A DNA stretch of 64,000 nt, taken from assembly GCF_001632845.1 (NCBI RefSeq), contig NZ_CP011994.1, positions 62,001 through 126,000 of the forward strand, written 5' to 3'. Origin of the DNA: Ectothiorhodospira sp. BSL-9. Lineage in GTDB: Bacteria; Pseudomonadota; Gammaproteobacteria; Ectothiorhodospirales; Ectothiorhodospiraceae. Below, piece after piece: positions 1 to 8,466 of this stretch. A model generated the notes under the pieces. It saw only the letters and a list, made by a program, of their open reading frames with translations. It was not told where the DNA came from and did no database searches. Each line of letters starts with the position of its first letter. Position 1 is the first letter of the stretch. Both the position numbers and the translations under genes were made by a program.

Positions 1-275
1 AAGACCACCTTCCCCGCCAGGGCACGGTTCATGCGCCGGCACAGCCAGGTGATGTCACAGCCGCGCTCCTCGATCATGTCGCGGCTGATGCCATGCATCT
101 CCTCCGCCTGATCGCACCAGTCGGTCCACTCGGGGGCGGGACGGATCAGCCAGCACTCCAGGTGGCCCGCCCCGTCGGACCAGGCCACCTGTACGGGATA
201 ACTGCCCCGGGTGAGAGACGAGGCCTCGAAGTCCAGAAAACAGGGCAATGTGCTGTGGGTGAAGTCGATTGACAT
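1..275 (-). CDS. DEDD-type 3'-5' exonuclease-like protein (partial)
   Basis: Only the first 91 codons are present; the gene runs off the left edge. The start ATG is at 273-275 on the minus strand. The N-terminus contains FLDFEAS, which matches the DxE motif I of the DEDD exonuclease superfamily (RNase T, DNA polymerase III epsilon). It is followed by a strand like SYPVQVAW and a MHGIS segment like those after motif I in that family. Motifs II and III lie outside the window, so neither DEDDh/DEDDy class nor activity can be judged. It is divergent from the phosphatase gene at 390, with about 115 bp of shared upstream DNA. The family call is moderate; the exact substrate is unknown. Confidence 0.6.
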   Translation of the reverse strand, partial: MSIDFTHSTLPCFLDFEASSLTRGSYPVQVAWSDGAGHLECWLIRPAPEWTDWCDQAEEMHGISRDMIEERGCDITWLCRRMNRALAGKVV

Positions 276-389
276 GAAAATGCTTGGCAAAGCCCCCTTG
301 CTCGGTCGATGATCATAACCCGTGCCCCCGCCCACGGCCACCCCTGGCCAGCGGGGGGCAAAGCCACACAAAATCAGGGGCCTGACGGC

Positions 390-1139
390 ATGGGAAGTGC
401 GTTCAAGCGGCTGGAAAGGAACACCGGGGGACGGGATTTTGTGGTGGGCGATCTTCATGGCATGTTCTCCGCCCTGGAGCGGGCCATGGACGAACTGGAC
501 TTCGATCGGGAACAGGACCGAATGATTTCGGTGGGGGACCTGATCGACCGCGGCCCCGAATCCCACCGGGCCCTGGAGTTTCTTGAGCAGCCCTGGTTCT
601 TCGCCGTGCAGGGCAATCACGAGCGCCTGCTGCTTGAATCGGAAATCGACCGGGACCTGGCCACCTCCTGGGTGACACTCAATGGTGGCGAGTGGTGGAT
701 GGATGTGGACCCCATCACCCAGAACCGCTTCCGCCGCCGGCTGCGCGCGCTGCCCTTCGCCCTGGAGGCGGATACCGAACCCGGCCAGGTGGGTATTGTG
801 CATGCCGATGTCCCTCCCCGGCTCAACTGGATGGCGTTCCTGGAACAACTGGAGCGGGACCAACGAACCCGTGAATACGCCACCTGGTCCCGCAAGCGTA
901 TCGGCCAGGTACTCAAGGATGAGGCCATCGCGCCCGTGGAGGGCCTGGCCCTGCTGGTGGTGGGGCATACCCCCGTCGAGGAGGCCATGCGTCGGGAGAA
1001 CATCTATTATCTGGATACCGGCGCCGCCTACGGGAAACAGATGCCCCATGCCAAGCTCAGTATCCTGCAGATCCATCCGCAATGGGCGTTGAGCAGCTTT
1101 CCCACCGCGCCCAAGCCCACTTCTCAGGGGAGCACATGA
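390..1139 (+). CDS. Ser/Thr protein phosphatase, calcineurin-like (PphA/PrpA type)
   Basis: A 249-residue metallophosphoesterase. The N-terminal half carries the di-metal signature in order: GDLHG, GDLIDRG and GNHE, with a later GHTPV histidine motif. This is the arrangement of bacterial PPP phosphatases such as PphA/PphB, which dephosphorylate Ser/Thr/His-phosphoproteins; a diadenosine tetraphosphatase role is a less likely alternative. I chose the ATG at 390 because an AGGGG sequence precedes it and GDLHG then begins close to the N-terminus, as in relatives; an upstream in-frame start at 309 would add 27 residues without family character. Its TGA overlaps the glcE ATG (ATGA at 1136-1139), so the two are probably translationally coupled. 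Why it is coupled to glycolate oxidation is unclear. Confidence 0.8.
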   Translation: MGSAFKRLERNTGGRDFVVGDLHGMFSALERAMDELDFDREQDRMISVGDLIDRGPESHRALEFLEQPWFFAVQGNHERLLLESEIDRDLATSWVTLNGGEWWMDVDPITQNRFRRRLRALPFALEADTEPGQVGIVHADVPPRLNWMAFLEQLERDQRTREYATWSRKRIGQVLKDEAIAPVEGLALLVVGHTPVEEAMRRENIYYLDTGAAYGKQMPHAKLSILQIHPQWALSSFPTAPKPTSQGST

Positions 1140-2203
1140 CCGATCAGGATTTGACGCAAACCCTCAGCGAGTTGATTGCCGACGCAGCCCGGCATGAGCG
1201 GCCCCTGGAGATCCGGGGCGGCATGACCAAGTCCTTCTACGGGCGCGCCGTATCCGGCGACCCACTGGATATGACCCCACACCGTGGCATCATCGACTAC
1301 GAGCCCACCGAACTGGTTCTCACGGCCCGTGCCGGCACGCCCCTGAGAGAGATTCAGCAACTTCTGCAGGCCAATGGCCAGATGCTTCCTTTCGAGCCAC
1401 CCGCCTTTGGTCCGGAGGCCACCCTGGGGGGCACGGTGGCCAGCGGATTGTCGGGGCCACGACGCCCCTACGCCGGGGCCGTGCGTGACGCGGTACTGGG
1501 TGTGCGCATGATCAACGGCCTGGGCGAGGTCCTGCATTTTGGCGGACAGGTGATGAAGAACGTGGCCGGTTATGACATCTCCCGGGTGATGGCCGGCAGC
1601 CTGGGCACCCTGGGGGTGCTGCTGGAAGTCTCGGTCAAGGTGTTGCCACGGCCCGCACACAGCATCACCATCGCCCAGCCCGCCAGCGCCAACCAGGCCC
1701 TGAACTCCCTGCTCGGCTGGGGCAGCCGTCCGCTCCCCCTCTCCGGGGCCTGCCATGTGGACGATACCCTCTATGTACGCCTGTGCGGCGCCCGCCAGGG
1801 CGTTGAACAGGCCGCGCATGTGATCGGCGGGGATGCAATGGAGGCTGCGGAGGCCTTCTGGGAGAGCATTCGCGAGCAGACCCATCCGTTCTTCCAGGGA
1901 CGGGAGGCTCCGCTGTGGCGTCTGAGCCTGCCCCCGGGGGCGCCAGCCGATCTGGTGCCGGAGCCCTGTCTGCTGGACTGGGGCGGCACCCTGCGCTGGT
2001 TCCGGTCCGAGGGCCCGGCCGACGCCATCCGTCAGACCACCCAGGCACAGGGCGGGCATGCCACCGTATTCCGTGGTCATGGCGATCGCATCGAGCCGTT
2101 CCACCCCTTGGCGCCGCCGTTGCTGCAATTGCACCGGCAACTCAAGGGCGCCTTCGATCCGCACGGAATCCTCAACCCCGGCCGCCTGTACCCGGAGGTG
2201 TGA
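1136..2203 (+). CDS. glcE: glycolate oxidase, FAD-binding subunit GlcE
   Basis: A 355-residue protein of the FAD-linked oxidase (FAD_binding_4) family. GlcE works with GlcD and the Fe-S subunit GlcF at the membrane to oxidise glycolate to glyoxylate and pass electrons to the quinone pool. The PP-loop-like region GGTVASGLSGPRRPY near residue 100, the nearby YAGAVRDAVLGV and the VMKNVAGYDISR segment are typical of GlcE. The length matches the E. coli protein (about 350). The start at 1136 overlaps the upstream phosphatase stop and is preceded by AGGGGAG. glcF begins 1 bp after the stop, so they form one transcript. No glcD is seen on either side inside the window. Confidence 0.93.
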   Translation: MTDQDLTQTLSELIADAARHERPLEIRGGMTKSFYGRAVSGDPLDMTPHRGIIDYEPTELVLTARAGTPLREIQQLLQANGQMLPFEPPAFGPEATLGGTVASGLSGPRRPYAGAVRDAVLGVRMINGLGEVLHFGGQVMKNVAGYDISRVMAGSLGTLGVLLEVSVKVLPRPAHSITIAQPASANQALNSLLGWGSRPLPLSGACHVDDTLYVRLCGARQGVEQAAHVIGGDAMEAAEAFWESIREQTHPFFQGREAPLWRLSLPPGAPADLVPEPCLLDWGGTLRWFRSEGPADAIRQTTQAQGGHATVFRGHGDRIEPFHPLAPPLLQLHRQLKGAFDPHGILNPGRLYPEV

Positions 2204-2204
2204 C

Positions 2205-3422
2205 ATGCAGACCCGACTGGTGGACTTCATCAGGGAAACGCCGACCGGCGAGGAAGTGGACGGCATCCTGCGCAACTGTGTGCACTGCGGCTTTTGCAAT
2301 GCCACCTGCCCCACCTATCAGTTGCTGGGGGATGAGCGGGATGGCCCTCGGGGGCGCATTTACCTGATCAAGCAGGTGCTGGAAGGGCAGGAACCCAGCC
2401 GTCGCACCCAGACCCATCTGGATCGGTGCCTCACCTGCCTCAACTGCATGACCACCTGCCCCTCCGGGGTGGATTACCGGCATCTGGTGGAGGTGGGCCG
2501 TGCCCAGGTGGAAGAGCGGGTCAGTCGCCCCTGGCGTGAACGCCTGCAGCGGGCTGCCCTGCGCTATGTGCTGCCCCGGCGCCGCCTGTTCAATGGATTG
2601 CTGCGTACCGGCCAGGGTCTGCGGCCGGTGCTGCCGCCTCCCTTCCGTCACTGGGTGCCCCCGCGTGCCGTTCAGGGCCCCTGGCCCGAGGCAAGGCACG
2701 CGCGACGCATGCTCACCCTGGAGGGGTGCGTGCAGCCTGGCCTGCAGCCGGATATCGACGCGGCCCTGGCCCGGGTGCTGGATCGCCTGGGGGTGAGTGT
2801 TGTCCGTGGCGGCGGGGGTTGTTGCGGGGCCGTGGAGATGCACCTGAATGACGAGCAGGCCGCCCGGGCACGGGCACGGCGCAACATCGATAGCTGGTGG
2901 CCACAGATCGAGGCGGGCCTGGAGGCCATCCTGGTCACGGCCAGCGGCTGCGGTGTGCAGGTGAGGGATTACGGCCATCTGCTGGCGGCGGATCCGGCGT
3001 ATCGGGACAGGGCCCGGCGGGTGGCGGAACTGGCACGTGATCCCTGCGAAGTGGTGACGCCGGAGGATGTCCGGCGCCTGGGGGTGGACGCCGATGGCCG
3101 GCGGGTGGCCTTTCATCCGCCCTGCTCCCTGCAGCATGGCATGAAGCTGAGCGGTCGGGTGGAGGCGCTGCTGCGGGCGGCGGGTTTTGAGTTGGTGGCA
3201 GTGCGGGATGTGCATCTGTGCTGTGGATCGGCCGGGACCTATTCCATTCTGCAGCGGGCGTTGTCACGGCAGCTGCAGCAGCGCAAGCTGACGAATCTGG
3301 AGCGGGAGGCTCCGGAGGTGATTGCCACGGCGAATATCGGGTGTCACATGCATCTGCAGTCGGGGACGGGCACGCCGGTGCGGCACTGGATTCAATTGAT
3401 GGATGGAGACACCGGAGGCTGA
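2205..3422 (+). CDS. glcF: glycolate oxidase, iron-sulfur subunit GlcF
   Basis: A 405-residue electron-transfer subunit. The N-terminus has two ferredoxin-type 4Fe-4S motifs, CVHCGFCNATCP (about residue 24) and CLTCLNCMTTCP (about residue 76). The C-terminal two thirds hold the two cysteine-rich CCG domains seen in GlcF, heterodisulfide reductase and LldE: GGGCCGAVEMH and CCGSAGTYS. This is the complete GlcF layout. It accepts electrons from the flavin subunits during glycolate oxidation at the inner membrane. Its ATG lies one base after the glcE stop. It is followed after 96 bp by a glyoxylate aminotransferase, placing consumption of the product next to its formation. Confidence 0.93.
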   Translation: MQTRLVDFIRETPTGEEVDGILRNCVHCGFCNATCPTYQLLGDERDGPRGRIYLIKQVLEGQEPSRRTQTHLDRCLTCLNCMTTCPSGVDYRHLVEVGRAQVEERVSRPWRERLQRAALRYVLPRRRLFNGLLRTGQGLRPVLPPPFRHWVPPRAVQGPWPEARHARRMLTLEGCVQPGLQPDIDAALARVLDRLGVSVVRGGGGCCGAVEMHLNDEQAARARARRNIDSWWPQIEAGLEAILVTASGCGVQVRDYGHLLAADPAYRDRARRVAELARDPCEVVTPEDVRRLGVDADGRRVAFHPPCSLQHGMKLSGRVEALLRAAGFELVAVRDVHLCCGSAGTYSILQRALSRQLQQRKLTNLEREAPEVIATANIGCHMHLQSGTGTPVRHWIQLMDGDTGG

Positions 3423-3518
3423 GATCCGCACACCCTTCTCTCATCCGGCCCACCGCCTTATACTTCCATAATTTTTTCATAAACTTAAAGAAATCCACCC
3501 ATTCAGCAGACCCTCACT

Positions 3519-4727
3519 ATGATGACTTATCCCTCCTTCCACCCCCCCGTGCGCACCTTGATGGGCCCCGGTCCCTCCGATATCAACCCCCGGGTTCTGG
3601 CTGCCATGAGCCGCCCCATCATCGGGCATCTGGACCCCGCCTTCGTGGGCATGATGGATCAGATGAAGGTGCTGCTGCAGTACGCCTTCCAGACGGAAAA
3701 CGAGCTCACCCTGCCCGTTTCCGCACCCGGTTCCGCCGGCATGGAAACCTGCTTTGCCAACCTGGTGGAGCCGGGTGACGAGGTGGTGGTGTGCATCAAC
3801 GGTGTATTCGGCATGCGCATGAAGGAGAACGTGCTGCGCTGTGGTGGCACCCCCATCGTGGTGGAAGAGGAATGGGGCCAGCCGGTGGATCCACAAAAGC
3901 TGGAGAACACCCTGGCGGCCCACCCGGACGCCCGCCTGGTGGCCTTTGTCCACGCCGAGACCTCCACCGGGGTGTGCTCCGATGTGAAGACGCTTTCCCA
4001 GGTGGCCCATGCCCGGAATTGCCTGGTGATCGTGGACACGGTGACCGGCCTGGGCGGCAGCGAGGTTCGGGTGGACGACTGGGGTGTGGACGCCATCTAC
4101 TCCGGCACCCAGAAATGCCTCTCCTGCACCCCTGGCCTGTCGCCGGTGAGCTTCAGCCCCCGGGCCGTGGAGCGCATCCGCAACCGCAAGCACCCGGTGC
4201 AGAGCTGGTTCCTGGACCTGAATCTGGTCATGGGGTACTGGGGGTCGGGCAACGCCAAGCGGGCCTATCACCACACCGCCCCCATCAATGCCCTGTACGC
4301 CCTGCATGAATCCCTGGTGCTATTGCGCGAAGAAGGCCTGGAAGAGGCCTGGGCGCGTCATCGCCATCATCACGAGGCGCTGAAGGCCGGCCTGGAGGCC
4401 ATGGGCCTGAACCTGCTGGTGGACGAACCTCACCGCCTGCCCCAGCTCAATGCCGTGAAAGTACCCGAAGGCGTGGACGAGGCTGCGGTACGCGCGCAGT
4501 TGCTGGAACGCTATGGTCTGGAGATTGGTGCAGGCCTGGGGCCGCTGGCCGGGAAGATCTGGCGCATCGGCCTGATGGGCTTTGGTTGCAACCAGAGGAA
4601 CGTGCTGCTGTGCCTGCACGCCCTGGAGGCCGTACTCACGGAGATGAACGCGCCCATCGAACGGGGCCATGCCATGCGTGCCGCGCAGCGGGTGTATGGC
4701 GAGGCGAGCCACATGGGCGAAGCTTGA
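3519..4727 (+). CDS. class V aminotransferase, alanine/serine-glyoxylate type
   Basis: A 402-residue PLP enzyme of the alanine-glyoxylate / serine-glyoxylate / serine-pyruvate aminotransferase family. It opens with the family hallmark LMGPGPSDINPRVL near residue 15; the Schiff-base lysine is K199 in SGTQKCLSC. An SAPGSAGMET motif lies near residue 68 and an Asp in VIVDTVTGLGG contacts the PLP ring. The enzyme converts glyoxylate to glycine using alanine or serine as donor. Placed after glcEF, it would carry glycolate carbon toward glycine, as in the photorespiratory C2 route. Donor preference cannot be read from the sequence. The next ATG (3522) is an alternative start; no strong ribosome site is visible. 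Confidence 0.9.
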   Translation: MMTYPSFHPPVRTLMGPGPSDINPRVLAAMSRPIIGHLDPAFVGMMDQMKVLLQYAFQTENELTLPVSAPGSAGMETCFANLVEPGDEVVVCINGVFGMRMKENVLRCGGTPIVVEEEWGQPVDPQKLENTLAAHPDARLVAFVHAETSTGVCSDVKTLSQVAHARNCLVIVDTVTGLGGSEVRVDDWGVDAIYSGTQKCLSCTPGLSPVSFSPRAVERIRNRKHPVQSWFLDLNLVMGYWGSGNAKRAYHHTAPINALYALHESLVLLREEGLEEAWARHRHHHEALKAGLEAMGLNLLVDEPHRLPQLNAVKVPEGVDEAAVRAQLLERYGLEIGAGLGPLAGKIWRIGLMGFGCNQRNVLLCLHALEAVLTEMNAPIERGHAMRAAQRVYGEASHMGEA

Positions 4728-4751
4728 CGCGAAAGAACCCCGTCAGCTACC

Positions 4752-4789
4752 GACACTCCCTTCTCCCCCTCGGGGGAGAAGGGAGTGTC
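4752..4789. repeat. perfect 18-bp inverted repeat (intergenic hairpin)
   Basis: Bases 4752-4769 and 4772-4789 are perfect reverse complements with a 2-base centre; the core is CCCTTCTCCCC / GGGGAGAAGGG. It lies in the 121-bp gap between the aminotransferase and the convergent DUF3617 gene. It may act as a bidirectional terminator or mRNA-stabilising hairpin, although no T-run follows. Related hairpins occur at 26505-26529 and 41998-42022, so it belongs to a dispersed family. Confidence 0.75.
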
Positions 4790-4848
4790 ACGTGTCCTTG
4801 ATCATCCGGGGTGATTGGCCGCCGTGATGCAACCGTGATGCATGAGAG

Positions 4849-5283
4849 TCAGTCACACTCCCCGAGACGCTGCCCCTTCACCTCGGTATGCATGGGGATC
4901 TTGCCGATGGAGGTATCCATATAAGACGTGACGCGACCGGTGAGCCTGTCTCCCATGAACTCGAAGGTCGCCCGCATTTCCACGACATCACCACCGTCCT
5001 GCTCGCATATCATGCTGTAGGCCAGATTGGCATGGGTGGATTCCATGTCCGTGATGTCGCAGCCCTGATCGGCAATCAGGAAGCTGGCGCCATCGGCGAT
5101 ATCCTCTTCCGTGATGCACCCCCGTTCCGTGTGGGCGTCTTCCTCAGGGGCCTCGTGCCCCATGGTGCTGCTGATGGAGGTGAACTCCCATTCCCCCGGC
5201 TGCAGGTTGGGCTGGTTGGCCAGAGCGCTCAAGGGCATCATCAAGGTCATGGCGGCAACCGCCATCGGTCGAAAGATTTGCAT
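4849..5283 (-). CDS. periplasmic DUF3617 family protein
   Basis: A 144-residue exported protein. A signal peptide is visible: short basic start (MQIFRP), hydrophobic stretch, and a likely cut after LSALANQ near residue 23. The mature part begins with LQPGEWEFTS and has a CITEEDI motif and further cysteines (GCDI, MICEQ, LGECD), the pattern of DUF3617 proteins, which bind no known ligand and have no established function. The paired cysteines suggest disulfides in the periplasm. It is convergent with the aminotransferase and divergent from the GGDEF-EAL gene at 5360. The family call is good; the function is unknown. Confidence 0.75.
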   Translation of the reverse strand: MQIFRPMAVAAMTLMMPLSALANQPNLQPGEWEFTSISSTMGHEAPEEDAHTERGCITEEDIADGASFLIADQGCDITDMESTHANLAYSMICEQDGGDVVEMRATFEFMGDRLTGRVTSYMDTSIGKIPMHTEVKGQRLGECD

Positions 5284-5359
5284 GTTTCCATCCTGATCGT
5301 GAGTTCGCAGGCATGGTAAATGATATAAAAGGGGATGACACGTTCCATGGGGGCCGGGG

Positions 5360-7783
5360 ATGATCGCACTCGGGGAAGATCGTCACCTGCGCCTCACCCT
5401 CAAGGCCTGGGCCCTGTACCTGGGCGTTTGCCTGGTGCTGGCCGTGGTGATCGCCTGGGACCTCACCACCTCCAGAGAGCAGGATATGGAAGCCGCTCGC
5501 CAGCGCACCCATGCCACCAGCGTGCTGGTAAGCGAATGGCTGTATGCCGCCTTCGAGACCAGCGGGGCCCTGCTCAGCAGCATGGCCGGCGAGATCCGTC
5601 CCGAGAGCCTCCCGGGGCCCGAGGAAGACCCCGAAGCCCACGCCCGAATCAACCAGTGGCTCGATCGGCATCTGCATCTCCTGCCCAATACCAAGGGCAT
5701 TGCCCTGTTCGACTCTGAAGGGCGGATGACGCATACCTCCGGCCCCCACCACGAGATCGGCCACGACATCAGCGACCAAGGTCATTTCCAGGCCCTGCGT
5801 GATAACCCTGACCTGGAGCGCCAGGTGTCCCGCGCCTTCTTTTCCCATGAGACCGGGGGGTTTCTTGTCGCTCATGCCCAGGCCCTTCGTGATGCCGAGG
5901 GTCACTTTGCCGGATTACTGGGGGTGCGCCTGGATCTGGATTTCTTCGATCACTGGCTGGAACGTGCCGAGCCCACACCCGGCAGCAGCCTCACCATTCT
6001 GGATCATGACGAGCGCTTGCTGGCGCGGCGCCCGCGGGACACCGTTCCGGGCCTCGAGGCCCAACTCGGTCAGCCGGTGGAAGCAGGCCGACTGGCTCCC
6101 CTGATTCGCGACGAGAAGGATACCTTGCAATTCGCCATCATCTCGCCGGTGGACGGGATGCACCGCTTGTTCGCAGCCCGGATGGTACGCGACCTGCCTT
6201 TTCTGGTGGTGGCTGGCGAGGCACAGCAAACCATCATGGCCACCTGGTGGCAAAAATTCTGGACATTGAGTCTTACCTGGCTGGTCATCGCCGGCCTGGG
6301 TTTGCTGGTCTTGCGCGGCTACCTGCGCACCATTCGGTACGATCTGGAGCTGCAGCGCAGCCATCGCTCCCTGGAAGAAGCCAACCGGACCCTGGGCCAG
6401 GAGATCCGTGATCGTCAGAAGGCCGAGGACGAGATCAAGACGCTGGCCTTCTTTGATCCGCTGACCCAGTTGCCCAACCGGCGCCTGTTCACTGAGCGTC
6501 TGGAAGCGACTGTTCATATCTGCCGCCAGGAATACCGCCATGGCGCCCTGCTGTTCATCGACCTGGACAACTTCAAGCTCCTCAACGACACCCTGGGCCA
6601 TGACCGGGGCGACCAATTACTCATGCAGGCGGCCAGGCGCATCAGCGGCTGCGTTCATGAAGCCGACACCGTGGCCCGTTTGGGTGGGGATGAATTCGTG
6701 GTCATGCTCTGCGGGCTCAGCCATGAAACCCAGGAGGCCATCCAACAGGCAGAGATTGTCGCCGACAAGATCCTGGCCTCCCTGAAACATCCTTATCTCC
6801 TCGGCGGCCAGGAGCATCACAGCACGGCCAGCGTTGGCATTACCCTATTCCATCAGGAACCGGTGAGCGTGGACGAACTCATGAAGCGGGCAGACCTGGC
6901 CATGTATCAGGCCAAGGCGGCAGGGCGGAACACCCAACGGCTGTTCAACCCGGACATGCAGGCCTTGGTCATCGCCCGGGCCGCTCTGGAGGGCGATCTG
7001 CGCCGGGCGCTTTCCGAAAAACAGTTCCTACTGCATTACCAGGCCCTGGTGGACGATGACGGCGTGTTGACGGGCGCCGAGGCCCTGCTGCGCTGGCAAC
7101 ACCCGGATCGAGGCCTGGTGCCCCCAGGTGAGTTCATCCCGCTGGCCGAGGATACGGGGCTGATCCTGCCCATCGGGCAGTGGGTGCTGGAAGCCGCCTG
7201 CGCCCAACTGGCCGAATGGGCCCGGGACCCGTCCCTGAAAAACCTGAAACTCGCGGCCAATGTGAGCGCCCGTCAGTTCCGGCATCCGGAATTCGTGCCG
7301 GGGGTGTTGCGCGCCCTGAACACGACCGGGGCAGACCCGCATCGCCTCAAGCTGGAGATCACCGAAAGCCTGCTGCTGGAAGACGTGGAGGACGTGATCA
7401 GCAAGATGCGTCAACTGCGGGCACGGGGCATCTCGTTCGCCCTGGACGACTTCGGCACCGGCTATTCCTCCCTGAGCTATCTCAAGCGCCTGCCCCTGGA
7501 CGATGTTAAAATCGATCAGTCATTCGTTCGTGATGTGCTCATCGACCCTAACGATGCCGCCATCGCCCGAACCATCGTCGCCCTGGCGGGCACGCTGGGC
7601 CTGAGGGTCATCGCCGAGGGGGTGGAAACCCGGGAGCATTGGGAATGGCTGAGCCGGCATGGCTGCCACACACACCAAGGCTACTATTTCGGTCGACCGG
7701 GGTCGGTGGTGGCCATGCTGGAAAGCCTCCCGGGCAGGCCCCTGCCCATGCGCCGCCGGGCGCATCCCCGCGAAACCAGCTAA
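5360..7783 (+). CDS. membrane-bound GGDEF-EAL protein with periplasmic sensor domain
   Basis: An 807-residue c-di-GMP turnover protein. Domains in order: TM1 (about residues 16-34), a periplasmic sensor of about 250 residues (Cache-like in size and position), TM2 (about 293-313), a short coiled coil, GGDEF with intact RLGGDEFV, then EAL with intact AEALLRW, EITESLL and DDFGTGY. The inhibitory I-site position reads HEAD rather than RxxD, so product inhibition through this site is unlikely. Both catalytic motifs look functional; net activity cannot be predicted. The start ATG at 5360 follows a G-rich ribosome site. The stop overlaps the end of the convergent flavin reductase gene by 4 bp. It is the first of three GGDEF/EAL genes within 12 kb. 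Confidence 0.92.
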   Translation: MIALGEDRHLRLTLKAWALYLGVCLVLAVVIAWDLTTSREQDMEAARQRTHATSVLVSEWLYAAFETSGALLSSMAGEIRPESLPGPEEDPEAHARINQWLDRHLHLLPNTKGIALFDSEGRMTHTSGPHHEIGHDISDQGHFQALRDNPDLERQVSRAFFSHETGGFLVAHAQALRDAEGHFAGLLGVRLDLDFFDHWLERAEPTPGSSLTILDHDERLLARRPRDTVPGLEAQLGQPVEAGRLAPLIRDEKDTLQFAIISPVDGMHRLFAARMVRDLPFLVVAGEAQQTIMATWWQKFWTLSLTWLVIAGLGLLVLRGYLRTIRYDLELQRSHRSLEEANRTLGQEIRDRQKAEDEIKTLAFFDPLTQLPNRRLFTERLEATVHICRQEYRHGALLFIDLDNFKLLNDTLGHDRGDQLLMQAARRISGCVHEADTVARLGGDEFVVMLCGLSHETQEAIQQAEIVADKILASLKHPYLLGGQEHHSTASVGITLFHQEPVSVDELMKRADLAMYQAKAAGRNTQRLFNPDMQALVIARAALEGDLRRALSEKQFLLHYQALVDDDGVLTGAEALLRWQHPDRGLVPPGEFIPLAEDTGLILPIGQWVLEAACAQLAEWARDPSLKNLKLAANVSARQFRHPEFVPGVLRALNTTGADPHRLKLEITESLLLEDVEDVISKMRQLRARGISFALDDFGTGYSSLSYLKRLPLDDVKIDQSFVRDVLIDPNDAAIARTIVALAGTLGLRVIAEGVETREHWEWLSRHGCHTHQGYYFGRPGSVVAMLESLPGRPLPMRRRAHPRETS

Positions 7784-8301
7784 TCCCTGGTTAAAAAACG
7801 GTAGTCGCCCTGATAATAGACCAGGGGTTCACCCTCGCGGGGCATGGTCAGTCGCAACACCCGGCCCACGAAGATACGATGGTCGCCGCCGTCGTGAATC
7901 ACCTCGGTGCGGCATTCAAACTGCGCCAGCATCCCCGGCAGCAACGGTGCGCCGGTCTGCCCGGCCTCGAACTGCAGGCCCTCCCAGCGACTGGCCTCCT
8001 TGCCCGCAAACCGGTTCGAGAGGTCCTGGTGATCCTCCGCAAGTACATTCACGGCAAAGGCCCTGGCCCGCTCGAAGGCCGCCAGACACCCGGCATCACG
8101 GCGCAGGCTGAACAGCACCAGCGGCGGATCCAGCGACAGCGAACTGAAGGAATTGGCCGTAAAACCGTTGGGCACCTCTCCTTGTGGATCAAGACAGGTG
8201 ATCACCGTGATGCCCGTGGCAAAGCGACCCAGGGCATCCCGAAACCGACGTGGATCAATCACCGGCAAGGAATCGATTATTTCGGACTGAGCATTGTTCA
8301 T
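7780..8301 (-). CDS. flavin reductase family protein (FMN-binding split barrel)
   Basis: A 173-residue protein of the flavin reductase / DIM6-NTAB family. The N-terminal half has FRDALGRFATGITVIT and NGFTANSFSSLSLDPPLV, which form the FMN-binding part of the split barrel; the C-terminal half has IFVGRVL and the closing PLVYYQGDYR typical of the family. Members supply reduced FMN to two-component monooxygenases or act as stand-alone FMN reductases; no monooxygenase is adjacent, so the partner is unknown. It lies tail-to-tail with the GGDEF-EAL gene upstream and is divergent from the PAS-sensor gene at 8467. Confidence 0.88.
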   Translation of the reverse strand: MNNAQSEIIDSLPVIDPRRFRDALGRFATGITVITCLDPQGEVPNGFTANSFSSLSLDPPLVLFSLRRDAGCLAAFERARAFAVNVLAEDHQDLSNRFAGKEASRWEGLQFEAGQTGAPLLPGMLAQFECRTEVIHDGGDHRIFVGRVLRLTMPREGEPLVYYQGDYRFLTRD

Positions 8302-8466
8302 ACTGTTAGATCGGCCTGAGGCCCGGGGATGGGCGAGGATTTCTCAAATGAAGTATCATGCGGATCAGCAAGACGTGAACCTGATCACAAAACGGTGGCC
8401 TTGCCAGTGTATTCACAGGGCCTAACGGTAGCACACTCACCACCGGTGAACCCGTAACCGGCACCC

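Noticed and set aside
2172-3215. A 347-codon open frame opposite glcF
   Set aside because: It covers the conserved cysteine-motif gene and has no recognisable protein features; treated as a shadow.
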